A stretch of 64,000 nucleotides of DNA, taken from contig CM035169.1 in assembly GCA_020205615.1 (NCBI GenBank), forward strand, positions 15,755,258-15,819,257, read 5' to 3'. The stretch's first letter is position 1; every line of letters starts with the position of its first letter. This stretch comes from Panax quinquefolius (Eukaryota > Streptophyta > Magnoliopsida > Apiales > Araliaceae). The position numbers were made by a program, and so were the translations under genes. The notes below the pieces were generated by a model. It searched no databases. It saw only the letters and a program-made list of their open reading frames with translations, and was not told where the DNA came from. Of the stretch, positions 12,095 through 24,408 are shown in pieces.

Positions 12095-13520
12095 TGTTAG
12101 TTCCTGTGAGGCACAATAGTTATCTGTATGGGGGTTGAATAGATATTTCAAAATTCGCTTCAAAATTTTTTCACGATATTGTTAATCAATTTTAGCGGAA
12201 TATGTGATTTGTTTGTTCCCTTTAAGATTAACAGTAGTTAATAATTAATACGTAGTTATATCAAGTATAGCAGCTTAAAGCAAGAATATAAAAGACACAG
12301 AGAATTTAAGTGGTTCGTAGCATTCAAAGCTCCTAGTCCACTCTTCTACTCCTCGAATAGAAATCCACTAAGGATGTTTTACAATCTTCTAATCACTTGG
12401 ATTCCTTCAAGACCAAAGCAGCCTTTCGAACTTCTTAGTTCACTTAGAACTCTTCAAGTCCAATGCACTTGGTACTTCTTACTTCACTTAATGATAGTCG
12501 AGTTTTGAATGATGCTACTAAGTTATCATCGAGCTTGTGGTTTGAAAGAACCGAGTAAAATGAGCAAGCTTTTTTTTTTCTAGATAACAGAGTCGAAGCA
12601 AGCATGTGTTCTTCAAAGATTTTGTCAGATGCTTGCTTGTTTCTTACTCAGATTCGATTTAGATATAAGGTGCCTTTGCAATGTATCCGTCAAGGCATTC
12701 ACAAGCATTAATCAGATTTAACATTTCGAGAAAGACCGATGGTGACTTTCTCGCAAATCTTCCGACGGTCAGTCTCGCCCACTTACACAAACAGATCGCT
12801 ATCTCACCCAACACCGAAAAAAGGTGTTTTGGTCGATACGTAGTACTTTCCTTAGCTTTTTTCAATACGCCTCTTTGTTATATACTAAGGATGAGTGGTC
12901 AGATCATTGAGATTCCCGATAGTCTCAACATCTATAATCCATTCCACATTTGTTAAAATTTATTCTAAACAAATGGACAAGGCTCGACGCTTTTATGCAA
13001 AACAGATGATACACTATGATCACGATCGTGGTGTATTGCAACATTAGTGCTTCGATCCCAGATAGAGATAAGAACACTATGATTTCTCTTAAGTACTCGT
13101 AGACTACGATCTTTGCTTGCTTAATTTGTAGACTCCACGCTTTTGAGAGCACACTATGATTCTTGAGTCGACTCGACAGCGCTTCGACCACTTACGATTT
13201 TGGGAGAGGCCTCCAAAGCAGATGCATCTACGCATTTCTCGATGCCCATGATTCTACCTCGCTTTTGCAATCACTTTGACCGGCTCGACGGACCACGATT
13301 CTGCTAAAGCTTCATCTATTACATCTCAAGACTTAAATCAACTTAACAACTTTGATCTTTTTCTATACATTCATTTAAAAATGATAAACATTAAAGCTCA
13401 AATCAAGCTAACAAGTTTGATCTACCACTAAGTCCTCAGACATGTATTCCTAAAAGGACTTTTACATATAAGCATGAATATTTACTTTAACATCAAATTT
13501 AAATATGCAATTTACCAACA
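12095..13520 (-). repeat. LTR (3' LTR of a minus-strand Copia-like element)
   Basis: It runs from TGTTAGTTCC at 12095 to TTACCAACA at 13520 and is followed by ATCTCCCCTATTTAATGTCG. The minus strand of that flank is a purine-rich polypurine tract (AGGGGAGAT) abutting the LTR. This places the element body to the right. The length of 1426 bp is long for Copia, so lineage is uncertain; no reverse transcriptase was found to settle it. Confidence 0.55.
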
Positions 13521-14518
13521 ATCTCCCCTATTTAATGTCGACATAACCAAGGAGATTTGTATCATGATCATCAATTTCTAGATGCAAATTGTTAGAAAGT
13601 AAATATGACTTAGTGCTTCAATGAGCGATGAAATCTCTAGAGAATAAACACTGAATTTATTAATGTTTCAGAAAGACAGATATTACAATAAAGCTTATTT
13701 AAATTAATAAGAAATGAGTTCCAACTTATCTTTATTTCTTCTTCCTTTACTCCTCGAGGATTGGCATGCTCGTGATCTCTCCTTCTCCGCGCCGGGCTTC
13801 GCCGCCCATGCAATATCTTTCAAATTTCATTTCGACTCAAATGCATTTTCTATGATCATGTCTATTCATAAAGGTAGGGTCTCCAATCGCATATGTAGAT
13901 CAAGATTGGTTACCCTCAGGAGCTAAGAGATGGCCCTCGACTCCTTAGCGATCAGCCATGATATTTTGTCGTTGTTCAGTCGCCGAGTCCGATGATTAGC
14001 CGCTTAAGGGTGGGCTTCTAAAGATTAAGCAATGAATTTCCTCCGCCTCCGCTTTTTCTTTCTCTCCTTCCCTTTATTCCCCCCTTTATGTCAAGATCAA
14101 GGGTTCGAATGTCTTCGCATACCGATTCTCGCCTTGACGAGGTCGTGGAGCCGATTCCTTGATCGAGTAAATGCTTCACGATTTTCTCGACCAAAGAATC
14201 GCCTCAAGATTTGTTCTTTGAGAATGTACAAGACTGCTTCGCTTGCTTGCATTCACCCATGGAAAATGGTTGGACGCCTTGCATTGAGGTTCGTAGACTT
14301 GAGATACTTTCCATCATAAGTTTATTTTGAGATTCCCGAGTCTTCTATGTATGAGAACCGCCTCAGGCTTCCGAAGCTCGAAAGTGAATTTGATCCTTTC
14401 ATCGATACTTCGATCATTTCTCGATGATCTCTGCTTAGTTGTAAGCTCAAGATTTTATCACAGGAGGTGATGAGTGGAATTTATACCCGCTGAATCGTGA
14501 CACTTTATGGTTTAAATG
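13521..14518 (-). mobile_element. Internal remnant next to the 13.5-kb polypurine tract
   Basis: The 3' end of the internal region of the element whose LTR is 12095-13520, cut off at 14519 by the Tekay-type LTR. No protein domain recognised in about 1 kb. The open frames at 13714-13926 and 14032-14319 run against the element and I regard them as chance. Confidence 0.35.
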
Positions 14519-15424
14519 TGACGCCCAAAATAGGTATACATCACCCATTCCGAGTCACAATACATGGCATGTAAACAACTACAACTTTATTATTACAACA
14601 AGAAACTATGAGTTTAAATACAAATATTATCTTCTGCATAATATTTATACTCACATAAATCCTCATCACATTTATCGATACATTATTTTACAAAATGGTG
14701 AGGACTACTAAACAATCCTTTCTAAAACCTTCATTCCATACCCCGACTCAGACTTCGCTTATATTCTCGCCTCCCGAGAAGAATGGAACAAAAAGGAAAA
14801 GGGTGAGCTCAACTAGCTCAAGAAAGAATATTATGACTAAGATAATATACAACAAATTATCGTTAGTCTTCAACAGGAAAAATTTAATAGAATACAATAG
14901 ACAACAAATTTTCAATCAATATTCGCAATGAAATAATAATTCATTGTAAGAGTTAAGAGAGAATGCAAACTACTATCTTCTACGATGAATTTAAAAGTTC
15001 ATCGCTCATCTTTTATCCCCAGAATAACAATCAATATACATCCGAATCAAATATTCATCTTTGCACTACAGCCAAAGATATTCATCACTTGGTCATGTTC
15101 ATTTAAACACTGCTCATCTTTGCACTACACTACAGCCAAAGATATTCTTCAGAAATCATTCATCTTCATTTGCACTAAAAGCCAAAGATATTCAATAATA
15201 TCATCATTTAAGACCGAGGATGATGAAAATATTTTAAAGAACTAATCCAAAGGAAACAAAATGACAAGGATTAAGGATTAAGGATTCGATTTTGCTTTTA
15301 TCCATGTCCAACAATACCCCAAAATAATCATAGTGGTGTAAAATTCAAGAATGATCAAAACATGGATACAATCAAAGCTAGTATCCAAAATAGATGTTTT
15401 GGACAAAAGAAGAAATTTTATTTT

Positions 15425-15645
15425 TTTTGAATGAATAGTGCCGATACGTGAATAGTGCCAGATACATGAATAGTGCCGTATATACGTGAATAAGACCAGA
15501 TACATGAATAGTAAACCGACACCAAAAGATAGAAATTCCACAAAAACATCTTCACGCTTCACTTAATAGTACTCGTGAATAAGAACTCGTGAATAAGAAC
15601 TCATGAATAGTAATCGTGAATAAAGAACTCATGAATAGTAACCCC
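15425..15645. repeat. Short tandem repeats in the R/U5 part of the LTR
   Basis: Variants of gtgaatagtgccagataca and of gtgaataagaactc recur about ten times. The matching array in the right LTR (22745-22960) has a different number and spelling of units, so the array is a fast-changing part of the LTR. Confidence 0.8.
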
Positions 15646-15906
15646 GATATGAAAAAGTTCCAAATTTGATAAAACTTCAGATCAATATTTCAAAGATAAT
15701 GATATCAAGAAATAATATCATTACTTAAAAAATAATATCCCTTACCTCAAAGAATCAAGATTTCTAAGGAAAGGCTCAAGTGATGTCGAATGAAACTTGT
15801 ATCAATAAAGAACTCTCAAAGTATCTAAATACTCACAAAATACGCCAATAATATAGAGAGAGAAAGAGAGAAACTTTGTTTCGTGTGATTTTCAATTCTA
15901 ACTTAG

Positions 15907-15921
15907 CCTCTATTTATAGAA
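15907..15921 (-). promoter_or_regulatory. LTR TATA box, copy 1 left
   Basis: The minus strand reads TCTATAAATAGAGGC, a canonical plant LTR TATA element. The same box is at 23213-23226 in the right LTR and at 57785-57797 in the second element. Confidence 0.65.
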
Positions 15922-17135
15922 AATGTTAGCCCACCAAGGTATTTCGACCAAGCCACCGATGGTCAGACTCGCTACTATTGCCACTCCACCACATTTGAAA
16001 TAAAATTCAGCACATTTCTTCACCAACCACAAGTGGGGCCCACTCAATTCTAGAATTTTCCACCAAAATCAATTATAACCCTAATTTCCTAATCGCACAC
16101 CTCTTAAAATTCATAACAAATCATTCGCGATTTTAATCTGCTCAAAATTTGTGGACATATACTCAACTTATGTATGTATAACATACCCAAAAATTACTAT
16201 TAATCTAATCTGGCTTGATTAAAAATTATAATCCCTAATATATCTCAAAACCTCGATTTAATTTTTAATACCTCCAACTGTAAAATATCGATAAAACACC
16301 TCAACAATAATTTCTTCATTTATAACCACATAAATAAATCCATCATTTATATCCACATAAAATAAATATTTCTTTATCATATGAATCAATAATTAATTAT
16401 TCACAAATAATATTACGTAATCACAATTATGACAACCAAAGCCGCTCCTGTGAAAGAGGGGCTTTCCGATAAGGATTTCTCCTCATCGCCGCGCAATTAG
16501 GGTGACCAAACCTCTCCTCGATGTAACTTTCTAGACATCGCTAATAATGCTATCTAATAATATTATTTAAATAATATGAATTATCGATCCGATAATGGAG
16601 ATAATGTGCAAAGGACAATTATCAACAACAATAATATAAAATATCAACGCAAAGAATTATCAAATCAATAAAATAAAATATCGAATAAAGAATTCATCGT
16701 GAAAATTATCGAGTAAAGGCCTTCTTACGTAAGGATCAATAATTCAACAATACTGCAATACCGCGCGCCATCAGGCAACCACGCCAGACATCAGATTTTA
16801 ACCAATTTGTATTCCAACAAATTTTAATTCGTGAATAACTACGCCGTTATTTTTAACCAACTTATATTTGTCGCTTTCTTCATCCAATCGCTTCTCACAT
16901 GGGCCCACATACATGGTCATGCGCTACTGTCAGCATTTAATATTCCCCGACAAGCATTTAATATTCCACCACCCAAACGTAATATTCCCCGACAAAATGA
17001 ATATTTTATAACCACTTCGCTTATTTTGAAATATTTCATGTATTTAACCCTTAACTATCCACATTAATCAAATCAACCCTTACTATAATAATAAATAAAG
17101 GAAATTCCTTTTATTTAAAAAATTTCGGTCTTACA

Positions 17136-17700
17136 ACCTCCCTCCTTATGAAATTTCGCCTCTAAATCGACGACGATCGCTGTGTTTTCAAAAGGTGAGG
17201 ATACCTCGCTTTCATTTCCGCTTCCAATTCCCGTGTCATTTCTATATAGCATGATTCCTCCACAAAACTTTAACTTGTGGTATGACCTTTGCGTAGAGAC
17301 ATGCCCTTCCTATCCAAGATCTTGATAGTACCTCCTCATACGTTAAGTCTTCTGGCCATCTCGTCCTGCTCTAACTCAATAACGTGGTTCGTGTCTTTCA
17401 CATATTTACGGTACGATATGTGAAACACATTATGAACACGAGACATACTTGAGGTAACGCAAGTCTATAGGCTACATTTCCTACTCTCCACAAGAATTTG
17501 AAATGGACCAATAAATCGTGGATCGAGCTTTCCTCTTCCCAAATCTTGTAACTCCTTCCACGGAGCAACTCGCAACAATACATGATCCCCACATTAAATT
17601 CCACGCCCTTTCGATGAAGATCCGCATAACTCTTTTGTCGATCTTGAGCCGCTTTGTATACGCTTGTCAATTATTCGATCTTTTCTAGAGTCATATCGCA
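17136..17700 (-). pseudogene. Integrase C-terminus and chromodomain-like remnant
   Basis: The minus frame 17398-17670 reads DRQKSYADLHRKGVEF and then, after frame breaks, RVGNVAYRLALPQVC. This is the GPY/F tail of chromoviral integrase. Further downstream (17300-17420) a KYVKDTNHVIELEQDEM-like stretch and a KILDRKG-like piece correspond to the chromodomain linker. Chromodomains steer integration to marked chromatin. Broken by frameshifts. Confidence 0.7.
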
Positions 17701-18480
17701 TTTCAATCCCCAAGTCCCAACAATGTTGCTTCACCCACCTCATCCCAACATATCGAGAACGACATTTTCGGCCCATATAATGCTTCAATGGAACCATGCC
17801 TATATTTGTTTAATAACTATTGTTGTATGAGAATTCCACCAATGGCAAGTACTTATCCCAACTTCCTTTGAAATCTAGGACACGTAGTTTTAATATATCT
17901 TCAAGAGTTTGAGTAGTCCTTTCTCGATCGCTTCATCCGCTTGAGGACGGTATGCCAAACCTAAATCGTAAAATTGCGCTCATAGCTTTTTGCAAGCTAA
18001 CCCAAAATCTTGAAGTGAATCTTCGGGTCACGATCCGAACTATGGATACAGCATGCCATGCAACCTCACAATCTCATTTACGCATATACTAGCAAGACGC
18101 TCAAGTGAATAAGTCTCCGAGACGGCAAGAAATGAGCATACTTGGTTAATCTATCAACAATAACCCAAATAAGATTGATGCCTTGAGAAACCGTAGGAAG
18201 ACCCGTGAACTAAATCCATGGTAATGTGTTCCCACTTCCATTCCTAATCTCAAGTGGTTGCAATCTTTAATTTTTAGTACTAGATGCCCGCTTTACACGC
18301 TGGGTAAGTTAAACACATCGAGATAAACTTTGCAATCTCTCTCTTCATATTATTCCACCAAAATGTATGTCAAGATCACGATACATTTTAGTACTTCCAG
18401 ATGGATTGCAAATGGTGTATCAGGTGCCTCCATCATAATCTCAGACTTCAAATCGTAGTCGTTAGAACACAAAGTCTAGA
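17700..18480 (-). pseudogene. Integrase core remnant
   Basis: Homologous base for base, apart from indels, to 59300-60120 in the second element, where integrase motifs are easier to read (VSDRDPRFTSRFW, HLGSTKMYHDIR). In this copy the catalytic core is fragmented. Confidence 0.65.
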
Positions 18481-19900
18481 GTGGACTCAAGTATTCCTTC
18501 TTCATCAATTCTCGCCCTAATAGCCCTTCAGTACTTTCTTCTTCATACGACAGTTCTGCCTGCGGGGCTCGAGCAACCTTAACTTTTTCTATTAAAGTCG
18601 GCTCTACGCGATACTTGACATCATCGCACTCGCTCCTCGTGATATGATCTTCTACTCAACGCGTACCTACCACGCTCGCTTTTCCAGATGGTATCAATAG
18701 TGTGTCGTAGTCTTCAATAGTTCGAGCCAACGTCACGCCGCCGCATGTCGAAGTTCTTTTGAGTGAAGAAATATTTAAGGCTTTTTATGGTCCTAATATA
18801 TCTCCACTTTCTCCCCATATAGATAAGGCTTCCATATCTTTAGCGAAACGATCACCGCCAACTCTAGATCACGAGTAGGATAATTCATCTCATACTTTTT
18901 GTTGTCGCGAGGCATAAAGCATGACTTTCCCACGCCAGATGAGAACACATCCTAACCCTTCGCGTCAAGTATCGTCAGAGATAACAAATCCATCCGAACC
19001 AGATGGTATTGTTAGAACAAAATCAAATAAGTCTCCTCTAAGCTCTTGAAAACTGCTTCTCGCATTCTTCGCCTCAAACGAATTCTCAGATCCTTTCGAA
19101 AGTTAGCCGAAGTTAATGGAGTAGCGATTCGAGAAAACCCTTCCACGAATCTCCGATAATAACCAAATTTAAGCCCAAAAAGCTACGATTTCAACACCGA
19201 CTTCCGCTTGTTCTAACTTCAGATTGCTTCAATCTTCACGGATCAATGATACTCTATGTTTCGACACCACGCGCCTCAAGGAATGCTACTTCCTCCAAAT
19301 TAACTCGCATTTCTTCAATTTGCATATAGTTTGTTTTCACGGGTTTCGAGTACCAAATTTCAAATGGTGCTCATGATCTTCACGACTTTTGAATATATAA
19401 GGATGTCATCAATAAAGACAACAACGAACCGATCCAAATATTCCTCAATACTTTGCTCATCATATCCATGAAAGTCATAGAGCATTAGTTAGTCCGGAAA
19501 GACATGACTAAGAATTCATAATGCCCATACCGAAGTTCAAGGCGCTTTTCGAATATCCTCGCCTAATTTTCAAATTGATGATATCCGTAATCTAAGATCG
19601 ATTTTGAAAAGAATCAGTGCTCTCAAGAATCGGTCAAACAAGTCATCAATACGAGGTAGAGGATACCTATTCTCGATGGTGACATGGTTCAATTCCCCGA
19701 TAGTCAATACAAAGTCGCATACCCCGCCTTTTTTTTTTATAAATAAAACAGAGCACCCTAAGGAGATGTACTAGACGAATGAAACCGATGTCCAACAATT
19801 CCTCGAGTCGACCTTTAACTCCTCAAGTTCAATAGAGCCATTCGATATGGGTTTTAGAAATGGGCTTTGTACCGTGTTCAAGATCAATAAAGAATTCAAC
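18480..19900 (-). pseudogene. Reverse transcriptase and RNase H remnant
   Basis: The minus strand near 19390-19430 contains the codons of the FIDD box and ILIYS (plus strand gatgtcatcaataaagac). Flanking sequence aligns with the clearer domain at 61007-61231. RNase H corresponds to about 18650-19050. Indels such as loss of bases in the alanine-rich segment before the FIDD box break the frame. Confidence 0.7.
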
Positions 19901-19999
19901 TTCACGCTCGGGGTAGACCGAAGTTCTTCTAGAAATACGCCAGAAAGTCAATAACAACAGAATATTATTCAAATTCGACGTGTCTTTATTCAAATCCAT

Positions 20000-20450
20000 A
20001 ACATGGGCTAAGAAAAGCTTCGGGACATCCGCTTTTCAATAAACTAATAGCTTTTATGATTAGATATGATAGTGATTGATTTTAATGGTTTAGTTGTTTG
20101 AATTGCATAACAAAGTCAAGTTAGAATATGAAAACTAACAACCTTATTTAAAACAATCAATTTTGGCAAAATGAGTAGTTAACCAATCAATCCCTAAAAT
20201 CACATCAAAAGCAAGTATCTTTAAAGAGATAAGGTCAATAAATGTAAGGTGATGGTGCCAACTCAATCAAACAAGATTTATAAACAAAGGATGTGATGAA
20301 AGTTTCTCCTAACTGAGTTTCCACAGATCGGTCAAAGTCTAATTCTCCTGAGTCAAGTTTAAACGCCGAGCACATGCAGAGAGATAAAATGAATGGGTAG
20401 CACCTAGATCAAGTAAGGTATAAACTTCAAGAAGAATTTATAAATAGCTT
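20000..20450 (-). pseudogene. Aspartic protease remnant
   Basis: Aligns with 61780-62180 of the second element, which reads LDFDLSVETPLGETF. Lies between reverse transcriptase and gag as expected. No intact frame. Confidence 0.55.
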
Positions 20451-20559
20451 ACCCGTGATCACCTCGCTTGGTCTCGTGATTACACTCAAATACAACAAAC
20501 GCCTTCCCTAATCGCTGACTTTCGACTTTTCTCGATGTTTTCGAGTCACCGTCCCCAAT

Positions 20560-21660
20560 GAATCTAGGGTTTCACATCTGCATAATTCGAGCGAGCATGT
20601 CCTTCCTTTCCACAACTATAGCATACCTTGAATCTGCAAGGGCGCTTGACCGATATGTCCTCTTTTTCCGTGATTTGTAGATATACGACCGGTGGTCGTT
20701 TCTCCTCCTTAGAACCAGCTTGTCGCCGCAGATTGTCGCCTTCACATAGTCGCTAGTTAAATCTCCTCTTTAAAATCTCCTCCCCGACTCGCTTTCTTCG
20801 CTTTTCACGACTATGATTACCACCAGAGTGGTTACTATTTCGTCCATTCTGCTTTTTTCCGCAGTTATCATTATTCTGCTGACCGCCATCTCTCGTACGA
20901 TCCTCGTTATGGTCCTCAACCGACTGCATTTCAAGTATCTCGCCTAATAATCGAGCCTCTGCTTATAACATCTCAATAAAGAGAAAGTTTATGAGAAATG
21001 AGATATCGACGACGCCGGTTTCAAACCTCTAAGAAACATCCGCCATACGCTCTCATTCTCCACCAAATGAGGTGCAAACCTCGATAACTCGCAAACTTTG
21101 CCTCGCATCGAGACACCGCTACGTTGTTTTGCTCTAACTCATGAACTCCACTTCCTTCATACGACGTAACACTTTCAGAAAGTATTTGTCATTAAATAGT
21201 CTCCAAACGCCTCCCAAGATATGCCGAAAAGCCCGATGGTACGCTTCACGCATTCCCCACCAAGAGTCTCGCCGCCACTTTAACATAAGGTGGCGAATGG
21301 AACCTTCTGTTCTCCGCATCCCAAGACATCGAATATCTTGGTAATTTGTTTGACCCATGTTTCCGCCATGATCGGATCTCGCTTCCTTTAAATTCGTGGT
21401 CCCAACTTTTGAACCGCCACGCGATAACCCGTGAATTGCTATCATTTCTCCTCAGATTAACACGAGTCTCCTCGTTCGATTTGCATGAACCGCAAAAAGC
21501 TTCTAAACATCCCTCGCTCATCATCTCGCTCAAAGGTGTTGTTCACAGAGGAACATCGCCACTTCTCAGACGCTTCTCCTCAAGGTGGCAAGACAGCATC
21601 TCCACTACCTCATTTACTCCATCACAATATTCTCAAATACATTCTCAAATACTATCATAA
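20560..21660 (-). pseudogene. gag remnant with CCHC zinc knuckle
   Basis: The minus strand around 20600-20640 encodes CYSCGKEGHAR, a retroviral zinc knuckle. The region 21130-21450 contains FNDKYFLKVLRRMKEVEF, the retrotransposon gag capsid signature (FNDKYFPESIRHMKEVEF in the second element). Several open frames in different phases cover it. Confidence 0.75.
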
Positions 21661-21813
21661 AACAAGTGGTTAATTAAGGAAATCAATATATCACATAATA
21701 TCCCTATATAATCGACTAACTAACAAATAAGCTTTTAGTAGGACACACTAGCTGAAGGATTTACTCTGCCTCTCCTCCTAGTTCTATTCCCCATCTTCGC
21801 CAGAGATCATATC

Positions 21814-21830
21814 CCTAAGCTCGATACCAA
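21814..21830 (-). promoter_or_regulatory. Primer binding site (initiator-Met tRNA type)
   Basis: The minus strand reads TTGGTATCGAGCTTAGG a few bases from the LTR end. Plant chromoviruses normally use TGGTATCAGAGC; one base is changed or lost here. The identical sequence stands beside the LTR at 63598. Confidence 0.75.
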
Positions 21831-21833
21831 CCG

Positions 21834-24308
21834 CGACGCCTCCAAAATAGGTATACATCACCCATTCTGAGTTGTCAATACACGGTATGTAAAACAACTA
21901 CAACTTTATTATTACAACAAAGAAAACTATGAGTTTAAATACAAATATTATCTTCTGCATAATATTTATATCACATAAATCCTCATCACATTTATTGATA
22001 CATTATTTTACAAAATGGTGAGGACTACTAAACAATCCTTTCTAAAACCTTCATTCCATACCCCGACTCGTATCACTATATTCTCGCCTCCCCGAGAAGA
22101 ATGGAACAAAAAGGAAAAGGGTGAGCTCAACTAGCTCAAGAAGAATATTACGACTAAGATAATATACAACAAATTATCGTTAGTCTTCAACAGGAAAAAT
22201 TTAATGTAATACAATAGTATAACAAAATTTTCAATCAATATTCGCAGCGAAATAATAATTCATTGTAAGAGTTAAGTAGAGAATGCAAACTACTATCTTC
22301 TATGTATGAATTTAAAAGTTCATCGCCTATCTTTTATCCCTCGAATAACAATCAATATACATCTCGAATCAAATATTCATCTTTGCACCATGTGCCAAAG
22401 ATATTCATCACTGGTCATGTTCATTTAAACACTGCTCATCTTCGCACTACCACAGCCAAAGATATTCTTCAGAAATCATTCATCTTTGCACTACCATGTG
22501 CCAAAGATATTCAATAATATCATCATTTAAGACCGAGGATGATGAAAATATTTTTAAAGAACGAATCCAAAGGAAACAAAATGACAAGGATTAAGGATTA
22601 AGGATTCGTACTTTTATTTTATCCATGTCCAACAATACCCCAAAAATAATCATAGGTGTAAAATTCAAGAATGATCAAAACACTAATACAATCAAAGCTA
22701 GTATCCAAAATAGATGTTTTGACAAAAGAAGAAATTTTATTTTTTTGGTGAATAAGGTCAGATACGTGAATAAGGTCAGATACGTGAATAAGACTGTGAT
22801 ACATGAATAGTAAATCCCGACACCAAAAGATGTAAATTCCACAAAACATCTTCACGCTTCATCATTAATAGTACCGTGAATAAGAATCGTGAATAAGAAT
22901 CTCCTCTTAATAGTAACTCGTGAATAAGTAACTCATGAATAAGAACTCCCTACATGAAAAGTTCCAAATTTGATAAAAACTTCAGATCAATATTTCAAAG
23001 ATAATGATATCAAGAAATAATATCATTACGAAAAAAAATAATATCCCTTACCTCAAAGAATCAAGATTTCCTAAGGAAAGGCTCAAGTGATGTCAATGAA
23101 ACTTGTATCGAATAAAGAACTCTCAAAGTATCTAAATACTCACAAAATACGCCAATAATATAGAGAGAAAGAGAGAAAACTTTGTTTCGTGTGATTTTCA
23201 ATTCTAACTTAGCCTCTATTTATAGAAAATGTTAGCCCACCAAGGCGATTGACCAAGCTACCCCGATGGCAGACTGCTACTATTGCCACCCACCACATTT
23301 GAAATAAAATTCAGCACATTTCTTCACCAACCACAAGTGGGGGCCCACTCAATTCTAGAATTTTCCACCAAAATCAATTATAACCCTAATTTCCTAATCG
23401 CATAATTCTTAAAATTCATAACAAATCATTCGTGGCATTTTTAATCTGCTCAAAATTTTGTGGATATATATCAACTTATGTATGATAACATACCCAAAAA
23501 TTACCATTATCCAATGGCCTGATTAAAAATTATAATCCCCGCAATATATCTCAAAACCCCGATTTAATTTTTTAATACCTCCAACTGCAAAAATACCGAT
23601 AAAAACACCTCAACAATAATTTCTTCATTTATAACCACATAAATAAATCCATCATTTATATCCACATAAAATAAATATTTCTTTATCATATGAATCAATA
23701 ATTAATTATTCACAAATAATATTACGTAATCACAATTATGACAAACCAGCCGCTCCTCAGAAAGCAGGGGCTTCCGATAAGATTTCTCCTCATCGGGCGC
23801 CGCAATTAGGTGACTCAAACCTCTCCTCGATGTAACTTTCTAGACATCGCTAATAATGCTATCTAATAATATTATTTAAATAATATGAATTATCGATCCG
23901 ATAATGGAGATAATGTAAAAGGACAATTATCGAACAACAATAATATAAAATATCAACGCAGCAATTATCGAATCAATAAAATAAAATATCGAACAAGAAT
24001 CATCGTAAAAATTATCGAAAAGGCCTTCACGTAAGGATCAATAATTCAACAATATCGCGGTAATACCGCAGTTACATCGCGCAACCACGCCAGACATCAG
24101 ATTTTAACCAATCGGTATTCCAACAGCCTTAATTTGTAATAACTACGCCAAGTTATTTTTAACCAACTTATATTTGTCGCTTTTCATCCAATCGCTCATA
24201 TGGGCCCACACACGGTCGCTACTGCACGCATTTAATATTCCCCGACAAGATTTAATATTCCACGACCAAACTAATATTCCCCGACAAAATGAATATTTTA
24301 TAACCACT
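21834..24308 (-). repeat. 5' LTR of Tekay-type copy 1, truncated by gap
   Basis: Matches the left LTR from its first bases (CGACGCCTCCAAAATAGGTA) to ATATTTTATAACCACT, which corresponds to position 17017. The last roughly 120 bases are lost in the run of N. Confidence 0.85.
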
Positions 24309-24408
24309 NNNNNNNNNNNNNNNNNNNNNNNNNNNNNNNNNNNNNNNNNNNNNNNNNNNNNNNNNNNNNNNNNNNNNNNNNNNNNNNNNNNNNNNNNNNN
24401 NNNNNNNN
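24309..24408. other. Scaffold gap of 100 N
   Basis: Exactly 100 undetermined bases, the usual placeholder for a gap of unknown size. The two sides belong to different elements, so the true distance may be large, and order across the gap depends on scaffolding data. Confidence 0.98.

Larger units (their letters stand above)
14519..17135 (-). repeat. 3' LTR of Tekay-type copy 1 (2617 bp)
   Basis: Begins TGACGCCCAAAATAGGTATA and ends GGTCTTACA on the plus strand. The right copy at 21834 aligns through the N gap. The transcription signal reads on the minus strand (TATA near 15915), so U3 is 15.9-17.1 kb and R/U5 is 14.5-15.9 kb. Confidence 0.88.
14519..24308 (-). mobile_element. Tekay/Del-type chromovirus (Ty3/gypsy), copy 1
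   Basis: Two LTR copies of about 2.6 kb flank a 4.7-kb interior. On the minus strand the interior runs primer site (initiator-Met type, TTGGTATCGAGC), gag with a CCHC knuckle, protease, reverse transcriptase, RNase H, integrase and a C-terminal chromodomain-like region. Long LTRs and the RVGNVAYRLALP integrase tail fit the Tekay/Del lineage. All frames are broken by short indels. The right LTR is cut by the N gap, so the target-site duplication cannot be tested. Homologous to the element at 56200-64000. Confidence 0.85.
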
